Positions 9,500 through 17,550 of a stretch of 64,000 nt of DNA are shown one piece after another. Under the pieces are notes generated by a model. The model saw nothing but the letters and a program-made list of their open reading frames with translations, was not told the origin of the DNA and searched no databases. The DNA is taken from NCBI RefSeq assembly GCF_007018905.1, contig NZ_CP041402.1, positions 3,398,001 to 3,462,000 on the forward strand. Reading direction: 5' to 3'. Position numbers and translations under genes: made by a program. Position 1 is the stretch's first letter; every line of letters starts with the position of its first letter. This stretch comes from Tardiphaga sp. vice304 (lineage in GTDB: Bacteria > Pseudomonadota > Alphaproteobacteria > Rhizobiales > Xanthobacteraceae).

Positions 9500-10024
9500 G
9501 CGGATTCTCCCTGACTTTTATTGTTGGCTGGGATCTCAGGGATCCCTTGCTGTCTGGTCATCATGGTATCGATGAGCGGTCAAGTTGTTTCGGCTTTGGA
9601 TGGTAGCCAGTCCGCCGTGGCAAGGTGGTCACGACGATGGCAACGCGCGCGATGCTGGCGCAGCGGCGTCGAACGCAGCCAGGCAGCGCCGGTGCCGAAC
9701 CCATTCGGTGGTCAGCCATATGGACGGCAGCGGCGAGGCTGCCGCACGCAACGAGGCTGCAACCATTGGCTTTGTCCGCAATTTGAACTAAGTCCTTGAG
9801 ATCATTTGAGGATAATATATTCCATAATATACCTTATGCGAATCCGGGATATGAACTTGCCGTTCTGCCCCGCCCGACACCCTCTTGTCAAAGCTCATGT
9901 CTGTTGCGCGGCTCGTGCCTGTCGTCGTCCGTCCGATGGCGTGGCACCGACCGGACAGACTGCATGCCGTAGCGGCCGCCGGCGTGATGCCACCGTTTCC
10001 GTACACGTGGCGTTTGGCGCGCGG
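9500..10024. other. 525-nt intergenic region upstream of the TRAP operon, no supported gene
   Basis: No frame here has convincing coding character; the short plus-strand frame at 9521-9799 is rich in W, R and C and starts without context. The region holds the promoter side of the dctP-dctQM unit. A strikingly AT-rich patch at 9811-9838 contains two copies of ataatata 12 bp apart (9812-9819 and 9824-9831). It could be a regulator-binding or promoter site in otherwise GC-rich DNA; this is only a suggestion. Confidence 0.5.
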
Positions 10025-10468
10025 CTACTGCCGAACCGCCGACAGCGGTGACGAGTGATGATGCAAAATCATCCAGCGGCCCTCGCGCCTCACAACAACC
10101 ATCGTGAACCGCGACGGTCGCGGCGCATCGTTTTCCGCAGCTCTGGCGAAACGATAAAATCCGGTTCCAACGACGGCGTTCTGGTCCAGGACGATGGTGC
10201 GTCTCTCCACGATCGTATTTTTTCGTCCGCTGCCGGGAAGGTCCTTGAAGTACTCTTTGATGGCGTCGCGCCCTTCCGAAATCACAGGACTGGTGGTGCC
10301 GAGCAAGACCGCGTCCGCGGCATAGAGATCCAGCAATCCCGCAGTGTCATTCGCGCTGTATTTCGCAGACCATTGGTCGATCACCGCGTTGGCCTCGTCA
10401 GCGGCCCCTGCAGCAGCGGTGGTCGCGGATGCCAGCGATATCAGCAAGGCCAATCCATGTCGTTGCAT
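10025..10468 (-). CDS. Exported SnoaL/DUF4440-like (NTF2 fold) protein
   Basis: This is a 147-aa protein with an N-terminal Sec signal (MQRHGLALLISLASATTAAAGA) followed by an NTF2-like domain. The helix ANAVIDQWSAKYSANDTAGLLDLYAADAVLLG, the GRDAIKEYFKD turn and the terminal RREGRWMILHHHSSP strand are characteristic of the SgcJ/EcaC and DUF4440 groups. Members form small cone-shaped dimers with a ligand pocket, and many are of unknown function. The signal peptide implies a periplasmic location. It stands alone between intergenic stretches, and nothing in the context defines its role. Confidence 0.78.
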   Translation of the reverse strand: MQRHGLALLISLASATTAAAGAADEANAVIDQWSAKYSANDTAGLLDLYAADAVLLGTTSPVISEGRDAIKEYFKDLPGSGRKNTIVERRTIVLDQNAVVGTGFYRFARAAENDAPRPSRFTMVVVRREGRWMILHHHSSPLSAVRQ

Positions 10469-10635
10469 CGTCCTCTCCGTGGAAATGGATAGGGAAACTT
10501 CTACAGTTCCATCATATCACGTATTGACAGGAATTTGAGGATGGCTTCGCGGATCGCGCGCAAAGTCATGCCACCCGCCGCGTGGTCACCTGTCGTGCCC
10601 ATACCAGGCCGCCTGCCCGCGCTCGCTCGGTCCGT

Positions 10636-11388
10636 TTACAGATGCCCGGAGCGCTCGGGCTTTCTGTCAGTCGGCTGAAAGCGGACCGTCGTGCCGACCG
10701 TGATCCAGTCGGCGTTTTCGCCGGTGATGTTGTGGCCGTAGATCACGTCGATGGAAAAGATCTCGTTCGGTCGGTAACGAATGCCGGTCTGCAATTTGGG
10801 CTGCACGACGCTGCGAATTTCGGATGGGCCGGCCTGCCCGTACATCTCGATCGTGTACTGGAACAGATCGGTCAGCTTCCAGTCGAAGCCGATGCCATAA
10901 GTCAGATAATGCCGATCGACGGTGCGGTCCCACAGCCAGCCGGCATTGAGATTGATCCGCATGACTTCCGACAGCCGGTAGGTCGCCGGGATTTCCGCGA
11001 ACAGCGCCGTGGTCTGGCCGGTCTGGGCGTCAAAAGCGACGCTGCCCAGCGCCGAGACGCCGAATTTGCCAATTCCGGTCGGGATCAGGTTGATCTTGGC
11101 CTTGGGCGTGACGCTGGTGCCCCAGTCGCCGTCGGCACGAAACCGGTTGGTCAGTACGCTGAGTTCGACCGGGCGCACGATTTCCGCCACGCAGGACGGA
11201 TTGGCGACGGCCGAAAAATCCGAATTCGTGGCGGTAGCGAGCCAGCTCTCGACCTTGCAGCTACCAACGTCGGAAATATCCGCGGCGTCCACGGCATAGG
11301 CGCCGTTGGCGGCGTGCGCGGCGCCGGCGCCGGCCAGCATCACGGCAAGGGTCGCAAGCGCCGGCAATCGTGATCTTGAGTACGCCAT
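10636..11388 (-). CDS. Exported putative outer-membrane beta-barrel protein
   Basis: This is a 250-aa protein with a clear Sec signal peptide (MAYSRSRLPALATLAVMLAG, AHA cleavage region). The mature part alternates hydrophobic and polar residues in short strands, such as FGVSALGSVAFD, IDVIYGHNITG and WITVGTTVRF, as in small outer-membrane barrels of alphaproteobacteria. Two cysteines (residues ~44 and 65) could form a disulfide near the N-terminus. I do not recognise a named family. It is transcribed on its own, 74 nt downstream of queC on the same strand, with no functional link evident. Confidence 0.65.
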   Translation of the reverse strand: MAYSRSRLPALATLAVMLAGAGAAHAANGAYAVDAADISDVGSCKVESWLATATNSDFSAVANPSCVAEIVRPVELSVLTNRFRADGDWGTSVTPKAKINLIPTGIGKFGVSALGSVAFDAQTGQTTALFAEIPATYRLSEVMRINLNAGWLWDRTVDRHYLTYGIGFDWKLTDLFQYTIEMYGQAGPSEIRSVVQPKLQTGIRYRPNEIFSIDVIYGHNITGENADWITVGTTVRFQPTDRKPERSGHL

Positions 11389-11462
11389 TCGCTAGCACTA
11401 GCTTAGTCCACAAAAGACGCCAGCTCTATTTGCACCCTAGCGTATGCAACGCACAGCGGGCT

Positions 11463-12179
11463 TTACGCCGCGGTTGCCGAATACTCACGCCAGCCCTTGG
11501 CGCGCAACTCGCAGGCTGGGCACTGGCCGCAGCCGTAACCCCAGTCGTGCAGGGCGCCCCGCTCGCCGAGATAGCAGGTGTGGGAATGCTCACGGATCAG
11601 GTCAACGAGGCCCTGCCCGCCAAGTTCATCGGCCAGCGCCCAGGTCGCCGCCTTGTCGCGCCACATCAGCGGCGTGTGCAGATGGAATTGCCGGTCCATG
11701 CCGAGGTTGAGCGCCTGCTGCAGCGCGCGGATGGTGTCGTCGCGGCAGTCGGGATAGCCGGAATAGTCGGTCTCGCACATGCCGCCGATGATGTGCGTGA
11801 TGCCGCGGCGATAGGCCAGCGCCGCCGCAAAGGTCAGAAAGACGAGGTTACGGCCGGGCACGAAGGTGTTGGGCAGGCCGCCTGCCCCCATCTCGATCGC
11901 GACGTCGCGCGTCAGCGCGGTGTCGGAGATCACGCTCAGCGTCGGGATATCCAGCGTGTGGCTGTCGCCGAGCTTGGCCGCCCAATCGGGATCAAGCGCG
12001 CGCAGGCCGTCAAGCAGCTTTTCGCGGCTGTCGAGTTCGATCAGATGGCGCTGGCCATAGCTGAAACCCAGCATCTCGACGCGGGCAAAGCGCGCCAGCG
12101 CCCAGGCCAGGCAGGTGGCGGAATCCTGGCCGCCGGAGAACAGCACCAGGGCGGTTTGGTCGGGGAATGTGTCGGTCAT
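11463..12179 (-). CDS. queC: 7-cyano-7-deazaguanine synthase
   Basis: This 238-aa enzyme converts 7-carboxy-7-deazaguanine to preQ0 with ammonia and ATP, a step in queuosine tRNA-modification synthesis. The PP-loop ATP motif [16 protein letters not shown] starts near residue 13. The C-terminal zinc site [12 protein letters not shown] supplies clustered cysteines, with an upstream CY as the likely fourth ligand. SxTxxxCY-type active-site residues (REHSHTCY) are seen. No other queuosine genes are in the window, and I see no preQ1 riboswitch in the 104-nt gap to the divergent mazG. Confidence 0.96.
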   Translation of the reverse strand: MTDTFPDQTALVLFSGGQDSATCLAWALARFARVEMLGFSYGQRHLIELDSREKLLDGLRALDPDWAAKLGDSHTLDIPTLSVISDTALTRDVAIEMGAGGLPNTFVPGRNLVFLTFAAALAYRRGITHIIGGMCETDYSGYPDCRDDTIRALQQALNLGMDRQFHLHTPLMWRDKAATWALADELGGQGLVDLIREHSHTCYLGERGALHDWGYGCGQCPACELRAKGWREYSATAA

Positions 12180-12193
12180 GGCGAACTTGTAGC

Positions 12194-12218
12194 CCGGATG
12201 GAGCGAAGCGCAATCCGG
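12194..12218. repeat. Short palindromic repeat in the queC-mazG divergent gap
   Basis: A dyad with arms ccggat (12194-12199) and atccgg (12213-12218) encloses inner gcg/gcg pairs. It resembles the small repeats common between genes of Bradyrhizobium relatives. It could influence the divergent promoters of queC and mazG. Confidence 0.5.
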
Positions 12219-12283
12219 TCCACGATGACTTTTACTTCTGCCTGCGGCATACCGGACGGGTCTTCCCCCAGCTTCGGTGCCTC

Positions 12284-13117
12284 ATGACCCCTTCCCGCGA
12301 TATTGCCGGCCTGATCGACATCATGGCGCGGCTGCGCACCCCCGTCACCGGTTGCCCGTGGGACCTCGAACAGAACTTTGCCAGCATTGCGCCGTACACC
12401 ATCGAGGAAGCCTATGAGGTCGCCGACGCCATAGCGAGGCACGATCTTGGCGATCTCTGCGAAGGGCTCGGCGACCTGCTATTGCAGGTGGTGTTTCATG
12501 CCCGCATGGCCGAGGAGCAGAATGCGTTTGCGTTCGGTGACGTCGTCGAGGCGATCACGCGAAAAATGATCCGGCGGCATCCGCATGTGTTTGCCGACAA
12601 GGACGGCAAGCTCACGCCGGCGGAGGTGAAAGGCGCGTGGGCGCGGATCAAGGCCGAGGAGAAGGCGGAACGCGCGGCGCGGCAGCCAGCGGGCAAGGCT
12701 GCGCCCTCCTCCTTGCTCGCCTCGATCAAGGCCGGGCAGCCGTCGCTGACCCAGGCGATGGCGTTGCAGCGGAAAGCGTCCAGCGTCGGCTTCGACTGGA
12801 ACGACCCGCGTGCGGTGCTGGCAAAGATCCGCGAAGAGGCCGACGAGATCGAGGCCGCGCTCGATCGTGGCGATGCGCAAGAAGTCGCGGCCGAGACCGG
12901 CGACCTGATGTTCGCGCTGGTCAATCTCGCGCGCCATGTCGGCGCCGATCCCGATCTCGCACTGCGCGGCACAAATGTGAAATTCGAGCGCCGCTTCGGC
13001 TATATCGAACAGGCGCTGGCGGCGCAGGGCCGCACGCTGCAGGATGCGTCGCTGCAAGAGATGGATGCGTTGTGGGACGAGGCGAAAAAGACCGAGGCTG
13101 TCGTCCCGGCCGGGTGA
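12284..13117 (+). CDS. mazG: Nucleoside triphosphate pyrophosphohydrolase
   Basis: This is a 277-aa all-alpha NTP pyrophosphohydrolase that hydrolyses (d)NTPs to monophosphates and removes damaged nucleotides. The start at 12284 puts the family N-terminus (DIMARLRTPVTGCPWDLEQ) 12 residues in; the upstream open frame lacks homology-like sequence. The first MazG domain has CPWDLEQ...IEEAYEVADAI and LGDLLLQVVFHARMA, which carry the Mg-binding acidic residues. A second related half with REEADEIEAAL and ETGDLMFALVNLARH gives the tandem two-domain layout of MazG proper. It is divergent from queC and convergent with hflX. Confidence 0.95.
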   Translation: MTPSRDIAGLIDIMARLRTPVTGCPWDLEQNFASIAPYTIEEAYEVADAIARHDLGDLCEGLGDLLLQVVFHARMAEEQNAFAFGDVVEAITRKMIRRHPHVFADKDGKLTPAEVKGAWARIKAEEKAERAARQPAGKAAPSSLLASIKAGQPSLTQAMALQRKASSVGFDWNDPRAVLAKIREEADEIEAALDRGDAQEVAAETGDLMFALVNLARHVGADPDLALRGTNVKFERRFGYIEQALAAQGRTLQDASLQEMDALWDEAKKTEAVVPAG

Positions 13118-13175
13118 GCGAGACTAGATTGCAACTACACTTCAGCTAATTTTGTGTAGCGCGAGGCCAGTGGTC

Positions 13176-13343
13176 TCCCTCCCCCTTGCGGGGAGGGTCG
13201 GCCGAACGAGCGATGATGCGATAGCATCATCGAGAGTGGAGGCCGGGGTGGGGGTTGCCACGGGCGACGGCGCTTGTGGCACCCCCACCCGACCCGGCTT
13301 CTCTTCGTTGCGCCGGGCTACCCTCCCCGCAAGGGGGGAGGGA
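13176..13343. repeat. Long palindromic repeat between mazG and hflX
   Basis: C-rich arms at 13176-13198 and 13320-13343 are inverted copies differing by one inserted C. They enclose ~120 nt with further short complementary blocks (for example gatgatgcgatagcatcatc). The element lies between convergent genes and can form a very stable hairpin. It may act as a bidirectional transcription end and has the form of the dispersed palindromic elements of this bacterial group. Confidence 0.72.
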
Positions 13344-13410
13344 AAAGAAAGAGCCGCCACCGCTCGCACTGTTGCGAGCAAACTTTACTACGATCAAAAG
13401 CAAGCCGTGC

Positions 13411-14802
13411 TTACGCCGTCGCGTCATCCACCGGATGCAGCACGGCGCCGAACTTGTTCATGACGATGTCACGCTTGGTCTCGTCGACCCGCACAACCAT
13501 GTCGAACTGGCCTTCGTGCAGCTCCTTCACCAGTACTTCGGCGTTGCGATGCAGCCAGCTTACGCCGGCGCCGTCGGAAGCATCGACCGACAGGTCGAGC
13601 GTGATGCGCGTCGCGGCCAGTCGGGTCTCGATCGCCGCCAGCAATTCATCAACGCCCTCGCCGGTTTCCGCCGAGACCAGGAAGCACGGCTTCTCCGGCG
13701 GACGGCGGGCGGCGATGTTGGCGATGTTCTCGCGCTGATCGGCATCGAAGCGGTCGATCTTGTTCCAGACTTCCAGGATACGTTCGCTGGCGTCGGTGTC
13801 GATGCCGAGTTGCCGCAGCACCTTGTCGACGTCGCTCTGCTGCGCGTCCGCATCCTCATGCGCGATGTCGCGGACATGCAGGATGATATCGGCTTCCAGC
13901 ACCTCTTCCAGCGTGGCACGGAATGCGGCCACGAGTTGCGTCGGCAGGTTGGAGATGAAGCCGACCGTGTCCGACAGCATCGCCTTGCCGCCATGCGGCA
14001 GCGTCAACGCGCGCAGCGTCGGGTCCAGCGTCGCGAACAGCATATCCTCGGCGGTGACGTCGGCATGCGTCAGACGGTTGAATAGCGTCGACTTGCCGGC
14101 ATTGGTGTAGCCGACCAGCGCCACCACCCGATATGGCACGCGTTGCCGCCCGGCACGGTGCAGCCGGCGCGTCGCCTGAACCTTCTTGATCTCGTTCTCG
14201 ATGCGCGTGATGCGATCGCCGATCAGGCGACGATCGGCCTCGATCTGGGTCTCGCCGGGGCCGCCCATGAAGCCGAAGCCGCCGCGCTGGCGCTCCAGAT
14301 GGGTCCAGGACCGCACCAGACGGCTGCGCTGGTAATTGAGATGGGCGAGTTCGACCTGCAGCGTGCCCTCCTTCGTCTTGGCGCGGCGGCCGAAGATTTC
14401 CAGAATGAGGCCGGTGCGGTCGAGCACCTTGGTGTTCCATTCCTTCTCGAGGTTGCGCTGCTGGATCGGCGACAGAGCGCAATCCATTACCACCAGCTCG
14501 ATGTCGTGGCCGGTTATCAGGCCGAGAATTTCCTCGACCTTGCCCTTGCCGAGATAGGTCGCGGGGCGGATCTGGCCGAGCGGCGCCGCCACGGCTTCGG
14601 CGATGGTCAGGCCGATGGCACGGGCGAGGCCAGTGGCTTCCTCGAGCCGCGCTTCGGAATCGCGGACATGGCTGTCCGCCTGCGTATCGGCATTGCCGCG
14701 CCGTTCCCGCAGATAGGGACCGATGACAACCACCCGTCCCGTCGATTCACCCGGCGCCGGCCGTGGTCGGTCGGCAGCCCCATCGAAGCTTTTATGTTCC
14801 AA
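13411..14802 (-). CDS. hflX: Ribosome-associated GTPase HflX
   Basis: This 463-aa GTPase binds the large ribosomal subunit and splits stalled or inactive 70S ribosomes under stress. The N-terminal HflX domain (~residues 20-200) contains PATYLGKGKVEEI, the glycine-rich segment GGFGFMGGPGETQIEADRR and an ATP/ribosome-contact helix. The G domain has P-loop GYTNAGKST (~229-237), the G3 motif DTVGF and the G4 motif NKID. A C-terminal subdomain follows. It lies 11 nt after hfq on the same strand, the conserved hfq-hflX pair. Confidence 0.96.
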   Translation of the reverse strand: MEHKSFDGAADRPRPAPGESTGRVVVIGPYLRERRGNADTQADSHVRDSEARLEEATGLARAIGLTIAEAVAAPLGQIRPATYLGKGKVEEILGLITGHDIELVVMDCALSPIQQRNLEKEWNTKVLDRTGLILEIFGRRAKTKEGTLQVELAHLNYQRSRLVRSWTHLERQRGGFGFMGGPGETQIEADRRLIGDRITRIENEIKKVQATRRLHRAGRQRVPYRVVALVGYTNAGKSTLFNRLTHADVTAEDMLFATLDPTLRALTLPHGGKAMLSDTVGFISNLPTQLVAAFRATLEEVLEADIILHVRDIAHEDADAQQSDVDKVLRQLGIDTDASERILEVWNKIDRFDADQRENIANIAARRPPEKPCFLVSAETGEGVDELLAAIETRLAATRITLDLSVDASDGAGVSWLHRNAEVLVKELHEGQFDMVVRVDETKRDIVMNKFGAVLHPVDDATA

Positions 14803-14813
14803 TTAAATCAATC

Positions 14814-15062
14814 TCACGTTGGTGCATCTTCGCCGCCTTCGAACAACTGAATCGGTGCACCCGGCATGATGGTCGAAATCGCGTGCTTGTAGACAAGCTG
14901 CGAATGGCCATCGCGACGGAGCAGCAGACAGAAATTGTCGAACCATGTGACGATCCCCTGAAGCTTCACTCCGTTCACCAGAAAGATCGTCAAAGGCGTT
15001 TTTGTTTTGCGAACGTGATTGAGGAACGTGTCTTGTAGGTTTTGTGCGCGGTCGGCCGCCAT
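14814..15062 (-). CDS. hfq: RNA chaperone Hfq
   Basis: This is an 82-aa Sm-like protein that forms hexamer rings and promotes pairing of small RNAs with mRNAs. In rhizobia it also supports nitrogen-fixation gene control. The start at 15062 ([14 protein letters not shown]) is preferred over an in-frame codon 27 nt upstream because it gives the family N-terminus. Sm1 ([28 protein letters not shown]) and Sm2 ([10 protein letters not shown]) are intact. It lies immediately upstream of hflX and downstream of the ntr genes, matching alphaproteobacterial order. Confidence 0.96.
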   Translation of the reverse strand: MAADRAQNLQDTFLNHVRKTKTPLTIFLVNGVKLQGIVTWFDNFCLLLRRDGHSQLVYKHAISTIMPGAPIQLFEGGEDAPT

Positions 15063-15249
15063 TGTTTTTATCCCGCAGTCTGATTGCATCTTTTATTTTT
15101 AAACCAGGCCCGCCCTCTACGGGGCATCTCCTCGCTGCCGTGCTTTCCCCTGAGATCCCCCTCCGGGCACACGACGAAATGATTAGATGGCAGGCGCGCT
15201 TTTTAGGCAAGTCAGAACAGTTGGCGCCGGCCCAAAACCCGGTCAATTC

Positions 15250-16107
15250 TCAGGAAATGGCCGCAAACTTATGGAATTCCTCACGCAACCGCTTGGCAAT
15301 ACCGCCCGGCTTGCCGTCGCCGATGGCGTGGCCGTCGATGTTGACGACGGGCATGACGATCTGGGAAGCCGAGGACACGAAAGCCTCGGTTGCGTGATAC
15401 GCCTCGTCCGGCGTGAAATTGCGCTCTTCCAGCGTTAGTTGCATCGCTGCCAGCACGTCGATCAGCACCGCGCGGGTGATGCCGGCGAGAATGCCGGAGG
15501 TAGCCGTGCGGGTCACGACCTTGCCGTCTTTGGTCACGATCCAAGCATTGCACGAGGCGCCCTCGGTGACGAATCCGTTGCCGTCGACGTACCAGGCCTC
15601 ATAGGCGCCCTTGTCGCGCGCTTCCTGGCGCGCCAGCACGTTGGGCAACAGGCCCACGGTCTTGATATCGACCCGCGGCCAGCGATTCTCGGCGGTGGTG
15701 ATGACCTTCACGCCGCGCTCGGCCTGGGCCTGGTTCCTGGCGAAATTCAGCGACTTGGCGGTGACGACCAAGCTGGGCTTCACTTCGGGCGCCGGAAAGC
15801 CGTGGTCGCGATGCGCGACGCCGCGCGATATCTGCAGATAGACGATGCCGTAGCGGATGCGGTTGCGGCGGACCACCTCCTGCATCACGACCTTGAGCGA
15901 GGCCAGCGGCATCGCTTCGGCGATCCGCAATTCGCGCAATGAGCGCTGCATCCGCGCCATGTGTCGAGGGAAATCGACCATCTTGCCGCCGACGATCTCG
16001 CAGACCTCGTAGATGCCGTCGGCGAACTGGTAGCCGCGGTCCTCGACGTTGACGGCGGCGTCGCGCAGAGGGGTGTAATGACCGTTCACATAGGCAATGC
16101 GCGACAT
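15250..16107 (-). CDS. dat: D-amino-acid aminotransferase
   Basis: This is a 285-aa fold-type IV PLP enzyme that interconverts D-amino acids and 2-oxo acids, usually D-alanine with 2-oxoglutarate to give D-glutamate. The N-terminal VEDRGYQFADGIYEV motif, the PLP lysine context (VDIKTVGLLPNVLARQ) and the TEGASCNAW segment are those of D-amino-acid transaminases rather than IlvE. It lies 55 nt downstream of ntrX and before hfq on the same strand, an order conserved in Bradyrhizobium relatives. Branched-chain aminotransferase activity is the less likely alternative. Confidence 0.9.
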   Translation of the reverse strand: MSRIAYVNGHYTPLRDAAVNVEDRGYQFADGIYEVCEIVGGKMVDFPRHMARMQRSLRELRIAEAMPLASLKVVMQEVVRRNRIRYGIVYLQISRGVAHRDHGFPAPEVKPSLVVTAKSLNFARNQAQAERGVKVITTAENRWPRVDIKTVGLLPNVLARQEARDKGAYEAWYVDGNGFVTEGASCNAWIVTKDGKVVTRTATSGILAGITRAVLIDVLAAMQLTLEERNFTPDEAYHATEAFVSSASQIVMPVVNIDGHAIGDGKPGGIAKRLREEFHKFAAIS

Positions 16108-16162
16108 GGGACTTCCCGTTGATGGCTGGTGCGATGGTGGGATGCGATGGTGGGAGTGGTGT

Positions 16163-17533
16163 TTAACCGACGCCGAGGGCCTTGAGCTTGCGGTGCAGCG
16201 CCGAGCGCTCCATGCCGACGAATTCGGCAGTGCGTGAGATGTTACCCGAGAACCTCGAGATCTGCGCGATCAGATAATCGCGCTCGAACACTTCGCGGGC
16301 TTCGCGCAGCGGCAGGCCCATGATGTGCTCGCCATTATTGCTGGTCGGCATCGACGGCACCATCGAGCCGACATCCTGCGGCAGCATGTCGGCGGTGATG
16401 ATCACCTCCGGGCCGCCGCCGGCGAGAATCATGACACGCTCGACGTTATTGCGGAGCTGGCGGACATTGCCGGGCCAGACGTGCGATTGCAGCACGGCCA
16501 TCGCGTCCTGACCGATCTGGCGCTTGGGTAGACCCGTGGCGACCGAGATCTGCTCCATGAAATATTCGATCAGATCCGGAATATCCTCGCGGTGCTCGGA
16601 CAAAGGCGGCACCCGGATCGGGACCACGGACAGCCGATGATAGAGGTCCTCGCGGAAACGACCCTCCGCGATCTCTTCCTCGAGATTACGCGCGGTCGAG
16701 GAAATGATGCGGACGTCGACATGCACCTTGGTGGTGCCCCCTGCCCGCGTGAAGGTCTGATCGACAAGGACGCGAAGAATCTTGTTCTGGGTCTCGCGCG
16801 GCAGATCGCCGATTTCGTCGAGGAACAGCGTGCCGCCATGGGCCTCTTCGAGCGCGCCGGCCTTGCGCGCCTGTTCGCCGTTCGACTGCTCGATGCCAAA
16901 CAGTTCGAGCTCCATCCGCTCCGGCGTGATCGCCGCCGCATTGATGACGACGAACGGGCCTTCGGAACGCTGGGAGGCGTTGTGCAGCGTGCGCGCGGCC
17001 AGTTCCTTGCCGGCGCCGGAGGGGCCGACGATCAGGATGCGGCTGTTGGCCTTGGCGGCGCGATCGATGGTCTGGCGCAACTGGTTCATCGCGGCGGAAC
17101 GGCCGGTCAGCGAGCTCGCCACCGGCGCCAGTTGCTTCAGCTCCTTGACCTCACGCTTCAGCCTGGAGGTTTCCAGCGCGCGGTTGGCGACCAGGATCAG
17201 CCGGTCGGCCTTGAACGGTTTTTCGATGAAGTCATAGGCGCCGCGCTTGATCGCCGCGACCGCGGTCTCGATGTTGCCGTGGCCGGAGATCATCACGACC
17301 GGCAATTCGGAGTGGTCGCGCTTGATCTGCTCAAGCAGTTGCAGCCCGTCGAGCTTGCTGCCCTGCAGCCAGATGTCGAGGAATACCATATTGGGCCGGC
17401 GATTGGAGATTTCGCCGAGCGCCGAATCGCTGTCGCGCGCCGTGCGCGTGGAGAATCCCTCGTCGTCGAGAATGCCCGCGACAAGGTCGCGGATGTCGGC
17501 TTCGTCATCGACGATCAGAATGTCATTGGCCAT
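16163..17533 (-). CDS. ntrX: Response regulator NtrX
   Basis: This is the 456-aa partner of the membrane kinase NtrY, linked in alphaproteobacteria to nitrogen, redox and envelope control. It has a receiver domain (residues ~3-120, phospho-site in MVFLDIW), an AAA+ domain with P-loop VGPSGAGKE near 170, and a C-terminal Fis-type HTH (SGNISRTAEFVGMERSALHRKLKALG). The L1 loop that carries GAFTGA in sigma-54 activators is replaced here (around GIEQSNGEQARKAGALEEA), so contact with sigma-54 is unlikely. It begins 17 nt after the ntrY stop. Confidence 0.95.
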   Translation of the reverse strand: MANDILIVDDEADIRDLVAGILDDEGFSTRTARDSDSALGEISNRRPNMVFLDIWLQGSKLDGLQLLEQIKRDHSELPVVMISGHGNIETAVAAIKRGAYDFIEKPFKADRLILVANRALETSRLKREVKELKQLAPVASSLTGRSAAMNQLRQTIDRAAKANSRILIVGPSGAGKELAARTLHNASQRSEGPFVVINAAAITPERMELELFGIEQSNGEQARKAGALEEAHGGTLFLDEIGDLPRETQNKILRVLVDQTFTRAGGTTKVHVDVRIISSTARNLEEEIAEGRFREDLYHRLSVVPIRVPPLSEHREDIPDLIEYFMEQISVATGLPKRQIGQDAMAVLQSHVWPGNVRQLRNNVERVMILAGGGPEVIITADMLPQDVGSMVPSMPTSNNGEHIMGLPLREAREVFERDYLIAQISRFSGNISRTAEFVGMERSALHRKLKALGVG

Positions 17534-17550
17534 GATTCAAGCTCTGTCTG

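Noticed and set aside
9521..9799. Possible 92-codon gene upstream of dctP
   Set aside because: W/R/C-rich composition, no ribosome-binding site and no family pattern.
12180..12283. preQ1 riboswitch before queC
   Set aside because: The gap contains a dispersed palindrome and no recognisable preQ1 aptamer pattern; queC also lacks co-located queuosine genes.
13176..13343. CRISPR-like or transposon origin for the long palindrome
   Set aside because: Only one pair of inverted arms, no regular direct repeats with spacers and no cas or transposase genes nearby.
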